From NCBI RefSeq assembly GCF_030254825.1, contig NC_083353.1:99886528-99950527 (forward strand): a DNA stretch of 64,000 nucleotides, read 5' to 3'. Both the position numbers and the translations under genes were made by a program. Each line of letters begins with the position of its first letter. Position 1 is the stretch's first letter. The stretch is from Meriones unguiculatus (lineage: Eukaryota; Chordata; Mammalia; Rodentia; Muridae). This document shows, one piece after another, positions 55,485 to 64,000 of the stretch. The notes beneath the pieces are model-generated. The model worked only from the letters and a program-made list of their open reading frames with translations, did not search any database and was not told where the DNA came from.

Positions 55485-56490
55485 CTTTTATTTTTTTTTA
55501 ATACATTCTGAATTAAAATTGACTTGCATCAGTTACCCCTATCTCCTTCCTCCTTCCATCCCCTCCCAGGCCTCCTCCCTCCAACTCCACTAATGCTCCT
55601 CTTCTTTTAAGCTGATAGCCTATTTTTCTTTAAACACTATTGTTACATATAAATGTATTCATATGTAGGCACAGATATATAAATATGATCTGCCGAGTCT
55701 ATTTTGTTGTTTGTATGTATATGGCTTTAGAATTGACTACTTTGTATTGGATAGTCAATCAGGAGATTCATCCCTGGGAGAGACTAATCTTCATTCTCTC
55801 TGAAGTCACTAGTGGGACCCTGTGAAATGCTCCCCCTTCAATGCTAGCATGTCCATTGATACTGCCAATGTTCTGGTCTTGTTTATGCAGCCATTTCAAG
55901 GAGAGACTGTTTCATAGCAGGCATCTTGGTATTCTGGCTCTTGCAATCTTTCCATCCTCTCTTCCATGATGTTCTCTGAGCCATGCAAGTGCTGTGATGT
56001 AGATGTAGCCGTTGGTGCTGGGCTCCCCATGATCCATTTTCTGCATTGTGCCCAGTTGTGGTTTTTGTTTTTTGTTTTTTTTTTCTATTAATGGTTTCTG
56101 TTTGCTTTAAAGGGAGGCTTCTTTGATCAGAGGTGGTAGCTACACTTATTTGTGAGTGTAAGGATAAGATTTAGAGCACAGTAAGGAATTATGCCTGTCT
56201 AGCAAAGTATCACTTCACCAACCCCAGGAAGTTGGCTAGGTTTTTAGTAGCAGGCCTGGTTTCTTTCCCAAATGTTGAGTGGGTCTTGAGTTCAGTTAGA
56301 CAGTTGTTAGTTATCAGCATCATGTGAGTGCCACTCACTGAACTTTGAAGGAGAACTTGCCATGCTGATCCTTGTTAGGAGTCACAGATGTTGCAGCTGG
56401 GTAGGACTGTTAATTCCTTCACACCTAGACAGATTGCCAGTATTTTCTAGTATGATGCAAGAAAGGGAACTGGTTAGATCCAGTTTGACT
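55485..56490 (-). mobile_element. L1 3' UTR (Lx-type)
   Basis: With the T-rich end at left, the inverted order is ATCTCCTTCCTCCTTCCATC, ATGATCTGCCGAGTCTATTT, CAGGAGATTCATCCCTGGGA, CAGCCATTTCAAGGAG, GGTTTCTGTTTGCTTTAAAG and CTACACTTATTTGTGAGTGT. These follow the long non-coding 3' region of older rodent L1. No ORF2 is seen. Confidence 0.7.
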
Positions 56491-56579
56491 AATCATAATC
56501 CCGAGCCTTAAGTGTGTGGTGTCTCTGGCAACAGAGGCTTCCCTTCAACCTCCGAGAGGCAACCAAGGGCAAGAGTAAT

Positions 56580-56905
56580 CGTGTATATTGAAGAAAAAGT
56601 TTATTTTATCTTACACTTTATATACCATCATTGAGGAAGCCAGGGCAGGAAACTGGAAGAAGGAACTGAAGCAGAGACCACAGAGGACCGGTGCTCACTG
56701 GCTTGCTCCTCATGGCTAGCTTTATTTTTTTTTTTTTAGAAGCTGCTATGCATGACACTACCCACAGTGGGCTGGGTCCTCCCACTTCAGTAAGTAATCA
56801 AGATAATGCCCTACTGGTAAACGGTCAGTCTAGATGGAGGCATTTCAACTGAGGCTTCTCTTCAGAGACAGCTCTAGCTTTTGTCAAGCTGATAACAAAG
56901 AAGCA
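56580..56905 (+). mobile_element. URR1-like element
   Basis: It has GAAGCCAGGGCAGGAAACTG, GAACTGAAGCAGAGACCACA, GCTTGCTCCTCATGGCTAGC and CACAGTGGGCTGGGTCCTCC. A T-run interrupts it, and it ends near GTCAAGCTGATAACAAA. Confidence 0.6.
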
Positions 56906-57093
56906 AACAAACAACAACAACAACAAAAACCCTAACCAACCAGTCCCTAAAACCGACTGCAATTTATAGCACTTAGTGACACTGGGCATTTTTGTTGTGT
57001 TTAAGTGTTGAGACCTTACAAAGTTTTAATGTACTGTCTCTTACGAGGAAGTGTCTAAGCACTGGAGATATGTTTCTTGGAGAAATCATGGAT

Positions 57094-57490
57094 GTCTTAG
57101 TTAGGGCTTTATTGCTGTGAAGGGACACCTTGAACAATGCAACTCTTATAAAGGACAACATATACTTGGATCTGGCTTATAGTTGCAGAGGTTTAGTCCA
57201 TTATCATCATGGTGGGAATCATAGTAGTGTCCAGGCAGACTGGTGCTGAAGAAGGAGCCGAAGAAGGGGCTACATTTTGACTAGAGACAGCCAAGAGGAA
57301 ACTGACTTACACTGGGTGGAAGAGCTTGAGGGTGCATATGAGACCTCAAAGCCCGCCTCCACACTGACACACTTCCTTCAACAAGGCCACACCTACTTCA
57401 ACAAGGCCATGCCTCCTAAGAGTGCCACTCTTTATGGCCAAGCATTCAAACACATGAATCTATGGGGTTCAAACCTATTCAAATCACCAT
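57094..57490 (+). mobile_element. URR1-like element, nearly full length
   Basis: It starts TTAGTTAGGGCTTTATTGCT, then GTGAAGGGACACCTTG, GTCCATTATCATCATGGTGG, ACACACTTCCTTCAACAAGG and CAAACACATGAATCTATGGG. A short internal duplication of the TTCAACAAGGCCA module is present (57377 and 57397). Confidence 0.65.
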
Positions 57491-57559
57491 AATGGAACTT
57501 GTCCTCTGGTTTTCTATTTTTCACTTGCTGGGCATGAGTGAGCAATTTTTATTACCACT

Positions 57560-57955
57560 CTCCCTGCCATGGATCTATTGTCTCACCTTTGGATGAGAAA
57601 TACTTCCCATACTCTTGGGCAGTTGAACTTGGTTTCTGGTCGGTGTCACTGTTTAAGGAGGTTTGGGAGGTATGGCCTTATTAGAGGCCTTGTTAGTGTA
57701 TCACTGGAGGTAGGCTTTGAGAGTTTTAAACTCTATCCCACATCCCATTTGTGTTCTCTGCTTCATGCTTGTGGCTCAACAATCGTGTTTTCTTCTTTCT
57801 GCTCCTGACACCGTGTCTCCCATGCTGGCATGCCTCTCTCTTACCATAATGTGCTTTCAATTTTCTAGGAAACACAACCCCAAATAAACCCTTTCTTCCA
57901 TAAATTGCCTTGGTCATGGCATTTTATTGCAGGTTCAGAAAAGTAACAAATAGGT
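57560..57955 (-). mobile_element. URR1-like or related rodent repeat, inverted
   Basis: GTATGGCCTTATTAGAGGCC, TAGTGTATCACTGGAGGTAG, AACACAACCCCAAATAAACC and GCCTTGGTCATGGCATTTTA are the complement-order modules of the element just to the left. The two may form a head-to-head pair. Confidence 0.5.
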
Positions 57956-57959
57956 TCCA

Positions 57960-59220
57960 AACAAAAGAGCCAAGTGACTGTGGGCTGAAACTTCTGTTTT
58001 TTTATTACTTTCGGCATTTTGAGAGCTAACCATTACTCCTTCAATTTTTGGTAGCTTGTTATCTTACAGTGTTCTTTGGCTTATAGTAGCATATTTTCAT
58101 TTTCAGATGGGCCTTCTCTTGGCCCTTTCCTTTCTTCATTTCTTCTATTTCTCATAAAGATACATGTCATTGGATTAAGGTACACATAGTCAATTCAGGA
58201 TGGTCTCATTTTGGGAGGAATCTAATAAACTCAATGTGATATAATATACTATCTTTTATTTCTTTATTTGCAAATATACAGTTATACAATGGTTCAGTGT
58301 TGGACATTATGTTGGGGGGGTACTGAGCAAGTTCATAAGATTCTTCTAGGAGGAAAAATGAGCAGTATATGCTGTAACTGTTATGTAATGACAGTGGTGA
58401 ATCATAGTTACAGTGTTCACAGAACACTAGAAAGTCTCAAAGGAGAAAGATATAAAAAGGTCAGGGTTGGAGTTGGAGGACATATGCCTAGAAGGATAAG
58501 CTGAAGTATTGGGAAGACAAACATTACTCAGGGAAGAAATGTATGAGAAGCCAGAAGTGGGGAGAACCCTACAAAGAACAATTCTTCTTCTTCCTTTTTT
58601 TTTTTTTTTTTAATGAAGTAGCCAGGTATTCTCAAGAGTGACTTTTGTATACAACAGGTGCTCACCATACACCTTGTTAGCTATACGCACTCAATCAGTC
58701 TTCAGTGCTCACTGGTGCCACCCTAGGGAATCCACCAAATTGATACATTTATAGTTTCCTGAAAAATTCCAGTTCATGATAGGCCGAAAATGTAAATATC
58801 AGTAAGCCAGTGACATTGACGCCTACTTGAAGGTCACATGTGCTGTCAGGCTGGAAGCTGGCACTTCAGTCTAGTCAGTACATTGCTTAGCCACAAGAAT
58901 TTCCTGTTTCCTTATTCTAATATCTGATACTGTGGGCTGCTAACCATGCGCTGATCCATTTGGAGCTCAGTGGTTTTTCATTATTTCCAAATTTGATTAA
59001 TGTTCCTGCCTTCGTTTGTCCTTTTGGTGGCAAAATGTAATGCCACATGTTTTAGTCATCGGTGGGTTTTTCTGACGTCAGGCAGCTCAAAGATAATTTC
59101 CCAAGAATGGTGCTAGACCATAATATGAAGACAACACTACCTTGGAAGAACAGAAAGGAGAGGAAGACTGTTGCTCCTTGGGTTAATGAAAGATAAAAAA
59201 GTATAAGCTAATATTTCCCC
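57960..59220. other. Intergenic, mostly unique
   Basis: A G-run at 58314-58320, a T-run at 58596-58611, and AT-rich sequence with no recognised repeat. Confidence 0.55.
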
Positions 59221-59231
59221 CTTCCACCAGA

Positions 59232-59375
59232 GACACAGTTTCTCTTTGTAACAGCCCTGGCTGTCAGGAAAATCTCTCTCTCTCTGTAGACCAGGTTGGC
59301 CTTAAGCTCTCAGAGATCTGTTTGCTTCTGCCTGCCGAATGCTTGGATTAAAGGCATGTGTCACCATTACCAGGC
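59232..59375 (-). mobile_element. B1 SINE with internal (CT)n
   Basis: GACACAGTTTCTCTTTGTAA, GTAGACCAGGTTGGCCTTAA and GAATGCTTGGATTAAAGGCA. A CTCTCTCTCTC stretch has arisen inside it at about 59273-59285. Confidence 0.85.
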
Positions 59376-59509
59376 AGTGTAACCTAGTTTTAACAGCAAT
59401 TGAAAGAGTCCTTTGAAAGAGAAAAACATATTTTCAGTAAATTCTGCCTATCCCTGTTGAAAAATAATAATTTTGACTTTCAGTGCATTTGTTAGCTAGA
59501 AATGTAATT

Positions 59510-59845
59510 TCTGCTATGGTTTGGATATGACATATTCCTGCAAAGGCTCATGTGTTGAAAGACTGGTCTCTAACATAAGGGAGTGAGAGGAGACAGGATC
59601 ATGAAGGCTTTAACTTTAAGGTGGGTCACTCTGCTGATGCAGTCATGGCTGGCCAGCCCGTAGATAGGCCTGGTTGGAGGAAAGTGGTCATGAGAGGGCT
59701 TGTCTTGATCCCTTTCTCTCCTATCTCTCTGCCCTCTGTCTGCCAAGAGGCCAGCTGATCTCCTCCACCATTTGCTTCCTATCACATTATGTGCTCAGAA
59801 ACAGTCTCACCAAGTGATTACCACCTGAAACTGTGATAAAAAAAT
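59510..59845 (+). mobile_element. MaLR-type LTR remnant or related ancient repeat
   Basis: GCTATGGTTTGGATATGACA, GGCTCATGTGTTGAAAGACT, GGTCATGAGAGGGCTTGTCT and the late CCACCTGAAACTGTGAT piece follow the general order of MST/MLT-like LTRs. Confidence 0.45.
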
Positions 59846-60273
59846 CTTTACTCCGTTAAATCATTTTTTTTTGCTATAGTGTCAAAAGGTTAAGAACTCT
59901 TGTTTGCATGTGAACTTTTCAAAATGTAGACATTTTCATGAGATTGTGGATTTAGTAACTGTATGTGACGATGTAACTTGTTCAGTATCAACGAACTTGA
60001 TACACTGGTGTTTGAATAGAATCTGGGAATCTCTTGATTGGTTGGAACCCAGAAGGTTACCTGGAAGTTCCTTTATTTTGTAGACAGGGTATGGACTGTT
60101 GGCCTTGCATCCTCAGAACGTCATCTAATGCCACTAATATCAGTGCTGCAACCCATTTCTTTATGTATCTACATCATCTGGCCTGGCAGTCGATCGGGTT
60201 TTGTTTGCACACTCTAGTAACGGAGTGCTTTTCATCTGAGGAGGGCATGATTCTTTGCAATGACATTTGCTTT

Positions 60274-60413
60274 GTTTTTTTCTCCCTGACATAGGGTTTC
60301 TCCGTGAAGCCTGTGTAGAACCAGTACTGTAGACCAGGCTGGCCTTCAACTCACAGAGATCCTCCTTCATCAGCTTCCAGAGCACTGAGATTAAAGGTGT
60401 GCCCCATCACCCA
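60274..60413 (-). mobile_element. B1 SINE
   Basis: CTGACATAGGGTTTCTCCGT, CTGTAGACCAGGCTGGCCTT and AGCACTGAGATTAAAGGTGT in inverted B1 order. Confidence 0.85.
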
Positions 60414-60549
60414 GGTTGCAATGGCGTTTGGTTTAGTTTTCCTTTTATTCGGTTGTCATCGATATGTTTAAAATATTTACCAATTTTAAGACAATGATCA
60501 ACACATGCATATTAATCTATCAGTATAAATGGCATATAGTAAAACATGT

Positions 60550-61128
60550 ACTTTTCTTACCTCTCCCCAGGCACCCTTCAAGCATATATTATATATATTT
60601 ACTCAACCATTCTTGCCTTTATACAAATGCCTGTTTACAGCTTTCTTCTATTCTTCTCCATGTAAATGCATACACATAAACACATTTGCCTTTTTATTTT
60701 TCATCCCTTGACAGTTTTGTACAGCATATAATGGGTTTTAGTCACTTTCACTCATTTCCATCTTCTGTCTTCCATCATTCTCCCACTGAACTCATTCTTC
60801 TCAACAAGCCCCCCTCCTACTCTTGTATGTTTCTTTTCATGTGTGGCCCACTGAGCTTAATTAGAGTAGCCTTCATGAGCTTGGATGGGAAATTGTTTAC
60901 TGGGGCATGGACAACATATAGTTTCCCTATGCCACTGTTAACTGTCAATGGTCCCTTAGGGATGGTAGGGCATCATGACCCCTTCCCCATTCCATGATGA
61001 AATGTTGATAGGGCCCATTCTTAGGCAGGTCTTGTGCAGGTAATCTTAGCTGTACTGAGTTCATGGCCTATCATGTCCAGAAGAGAGCACTTTACAGCAC
61101 TCTGTCCTATCTGACAAGTTCTTACATT
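60550..61128 (-). mobile_element. L1 3' UTR (Lx-type), part 1
   Basis: CACTGAGCTTAATTAGAGTA, CATGGACAACATATAG, CCCCATTCCATGATGAAATG, GGCAGGTCTTGTGCAGGTAA and ATGTCCAGAAGAGAGCACTT are L1 3' UTR pieces in inverted order. It seems to resume after the B2 at 61347-61420. The left boundary is uncertain. Confidence 0.6.
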
Positions 61129-61132
61129 CCTC

Positions 61133-61346
61133 TTTAAAATTTATTTTATTTTAGCTGCATGAATGTTTTGCCTGCATGTATATCTGTGTACCATATGTGT
61201 GGCATGTCCTCTCATGCCAGAAGACTGCATTGGATTCCCTAGGACTGGAGTTAAAGATGGCTGTGATTGCCATTTGGGTGCTGGGACTAAACTTGGGTCT
61301 GTGGAAAGTAGCCAATGTTCTTAGCTACTGAGACATCTCTCCAGCC
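61133..61346 (-). mobile_element. B2-type SINE inside L1 sequence
   Basis: Inverted order ending ACTGAGACATCTCTCCAGCC. It has GGTGCTGGGACTAAACTTGG and ATGCCAGAAGACTGCATTGG. The L1 pieces on both sides continue each other. Confidence 0.8.
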
Positions 61347-61420
61347 TCAGGTCTTTCCACCTTTTGTGATGTTCACTGAAGCCTTGGAGAACATGATATT
61401 AGGCATTGTGTCTTTTTTTA

Positions 61421-62035
61421 AAGCAAAGATGGGATCGTACTCTTTATGTGGCCCTGCATCTTGCTCTTTAAAAGACGTGCACCTATTTCCCACTGAATTC
61501 CTTTTGTAGCATGTAGCCCTGAATACCTATTGGAAGAGCCTGGTGGAAAATATAATTCATATATTTTGAAGCCCATTACCTACTGATAGTAATACAGAGT
61601 TCTTAAAAAAAAACAAAAAAAAACAACAACCAGGTATTTTATAGGTTCTACTTCTTATTGCTTTCATACATGCTTAACTTTCCCCAATCTTATACCTTAC
61701 AATGTCAGCTCATCATTCAATCAATCTATTTTAACCTCCTTATTAGAGAAGCTTTACTAAATTCCTCTTCAGAACTTAGGGAACATTTAGATCTCCCTGG
61801 GATGTTTTCATTGGTTTATATGTCTACCTCTACTGGAAAATTATATCATCTCTATTCCAGGCTCTGCCTCCTAACTTTAGTGGCCCAGTATAGTCTTAGC
61901 TTTTAGTGATGTGAGGTCAATTGGGGCTACCCAGACCTGTGTTTTTAACGGAGACCACAGAAAGCAGGAGGTAACAGGAAGTGTGGGAATGAAAAATATC
62001 TGTAAGTAGACCTCACCTTCATTTTTTTTCAATTT
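61421..62035. other. Intergenic, nothing recognised
   Basis: AT-rich unique sequence with A-rich AAAAACAAAAAAAAACAACA near 61605-61630. Confidence 0.5.
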
Positions 62036-62039
62036 GAAA

Positions 62040-63240
62040 ATTTTTAGATGCAAATTTTTCTCATTTTATTCTTAACTTAAAATTGTATTTTTAAAATTTC
62101 ATACATGACTACTATAGTAACATTACTGTGACTCCCATCCCTCTCTAATTCCTCCATGCCCCCAATTCTTTCTCTGATTCATTGCCTGTGTCTTTCATAA
62201 GTAGATTTTAATTATATATAGTTATGAGTCTTATTATGGCATTTGGATACATGTATATAGAGTATTTTGATCACATTTACTCCATCACCCTATCATTTCC
62301 TCCCCACTCTTATAATTCTCTTCTCTTTTACAGTTAGTCTTGATGTTCATGTCTTTTTGTGTATGTGTAAGAATTGTTGAGTTTTATTAGGGTTGTTTAC
62401 AGAAGCACATGTGAGGGTTTCTTTATGGGAGCATGGACACCTTACCAGGGGATACACCCATTAAAGAATAAACTGCCTCTCTTCCTGATCAGTCTTTACT
62501 GTGTGTACATTCTCGGGTGGGACAGAAAGCCCCATTACCACTCTTGGTCCCATGACAGGGGGTTGATAAATCCAGTCTTGTAGACATGTTGTGTAGGTGA
62601 ACACAGCTGTGAAAGTTCAGGAATGCAGCAGCCACATCATGCCTAGAAATCAGCATTCCACACCACTCTCTCTCCCTCCTCAGTTCTTTCTTTCTGTCCC
62701 CTCTTCCTAGTTGATCCCCGGGCCTTGGAGATGATGATGAAAATACCCATTTATTGCTGGGAATTCAATGGCCATTCACTCTCAGTTCTTAGACTAGTTA
62801 TGAGTCTTCAAAGCCACCTCTGATCAAGGCAAAAGGAAGCTTCACTGACCAAAGGTGACAGCAGGGATAATTTATGGCTGTAACTACACTTACTTAGAAG
62901 GCAGTTTGACTAGTACATCATGATTAGAAGAAAACATCAGAGGCTTCTGAACTAAGGGTTTTTAACCAGGTTTTGACTGGGTTTAGAGTAATAGGTGTGG
63001 ATGTGAGCATCACGTCCAATCAGACAGCAGACGGCTACCCACTAACAGACCTTGCTACTATTACACTGGTGAGCTCATCTCACCTGGCTGATTGGTATTG
63101 TTGCATACAAGAAACAAACTGAGTAGGACAATTCTCCTCCTGCAGCATGGGTAATATCTTCTGGCAATATGAGGGCTAGCCAACAGGAATGGAGCTTCCA
63201 GCCCCGTTCCAGTTTGATTTCTCTGTGTCCCGCAACAAAG
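62040..63240 (-). mobile_element. L1 3' UTR (Lx-type)
   Basis: It has GGGAGCATGGACACCTTACC, CCTCTGATCAAGGCAAAAGG, GTAACTACACTTACTTAGAA, CCAATCAGACAGCAGACGGC and CACCTGGCTGATTGGTATTG in the inverted order of a long L1 3' UTR. The GAGCATGGACA module is also in the copy at 60.9 kb, so these are separate insertions. Confidence 0.65.
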
Positions 63241-63344
63241 GCATCAGTTTCATCCCCATTTTAAGAAGAGTGCTTAAACCTGTTTGAGATATTGTAGTTA
63301 TTTATATACTTAAAAGTTCCTCAGAAGAGCACGATGAAATGGGT

Positions 63345-63465
63345 TAAAATGCAGATTCCCAGTTCGTTTCCCGGAAATGCCATTTCAGCAGACAGAAATA
63401 GTTGGTCCTTTATAATTAGCAGGTTCCCCTGGAGGTTCTGATTAGAAGAGCCTGGTATGAGAATG
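63345..63465. mobile_element. MER5-like hAT remnant
   Basis: TAAAATGCAGATTCCCAGTT and CCTGGAGGTTCTGATTAGAA resemble the MER5 body. It is strongly diverged. Confidence 0.4.
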
Positions 63466-63569
63466 TTTTCTGGGCATGAAGTAGAAGGAAATATTTTGAT
63501 CCCGGAGGCACTCATAGTCTATATGAGGAAACAGAGGGTGTAGTAAAAAATGAAGTAGAACATGAATGC

Positions 63570-63920
63570 ATGTGTTGTAGACAGAATATAAAACGTCTCT
63601 CACAAACTTTGGTTTGAATACCTGGTCCCTAGCTGGTGGCATGATTTTGCGAGGTTGTGGAACCCTTAGGATGATGTACCTGTGTAGAGGAAGTAGGTCG
63701 TTGGGGGTGGGTTCTCGAGGCTGCTTCCTGTCATGCCTCTGTTTGCTGACCTACCTTGGCAGGAACCAGGTGGCTCTGCTGTTTCTTTCCTGCCACAGTG
63801 GCCTTGAAGTCTCTGAAACTAAAAGTCGAAACTCACCCCTTCCCCTTGAAGTTGTTTCTGTCCTGTGTTTTGTTACAGCAATGTGGAGGGTAGTGGATGT
63901 TCTGTGCTGAGCAGGTGTTT
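63570..63920 (-). mobile_element. URR1-like rodent repeat, inverted
   Basis: TTTGGTTTGAATACCTGGTC, CCCTAGCTGGTGG and GAGGTTGTGGAACCCTTAGG are modules of the same rodent family as the elements at 57 kb. It runs close to the window end; the last 80 bases show nothing. Confidence 0.45.
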
Positions 63921-64000
63921 GTGGAGAGTGATCCAGGCAGGCCAAACATGAGGAAAAAATTCACAGAAGTACCCCAGTTCAACTCACCGCAGAGATACTT

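Overview
This window is nuclear DNA of a muroid rodent. It has dispersed B1, B2, B4 and ID SINEs, Lx-type L1 3' ends, rodent class II endogenous retrovirus remnants and long microsatellites. It also carries spliced exons of a vertebrate gene with GT-AG borders. I do not assign a species. Several B1 copies and some Edem1 residues look unlike house mouse, so a cricetid or another muroid is possible, but this is inference.

Region 1 (1-about 20,220, + strand) is the 3' part of Edem1 (ER degradation-enhancing alpha-mannosidase-like protein 1, glycoside hydrolase family 47). Ten exons can be placed to the base. Their splice phases all match, and they join into 463 codons plus TGA with no frameshift or internal stop. 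Aligned from its C terminus to the 657-residue mammalian protein, this is residues 195-657, which fits exons 3-12 of a 12-exon gene. The catalytic positions E225, D370 and E493 and the calcium-binding Thr579 are all present. Exons 1-2 and the promoter lie upstream of the window. The last exon continues into a 3' UTR of about 3.7 kb that probably ends at an ATTAAA signal near 20,200.

Region 2 (about 20,220-64,000) has no gene I can support. It fits the large gene-poor interval known to follow EDEM1 in mammals. It holds a minus-strand class II ERV fragment (LTR, primer-binding site, broken gag-like piece; 21.2-22.9 kb), a GC-rich repeat-like block with a 43-bp inverted repeat (23.2-24.2 kb), Lx L1 3' ends, URR1-like elements, ancient mammalian repeats (Tigger, MER5, MIR, MaLR), a possible unidentified pseudogene near 40.3 kb, and stretches of apparently unique sequence (43.3-47.5 kb, 48.8-52.2 kb) that are candidates for conserved noncoding elements.

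The best structural finding is nested insertion at 37.4-39.5 kb. A B4-type SINE was split by an L1 copy with an inverted 5' part (twin-priming structure, 14-bp target duplication) and again by a short L1 3' end. I found no CRISPR array, tRNA or rRNA gene, operon or new multigene system.
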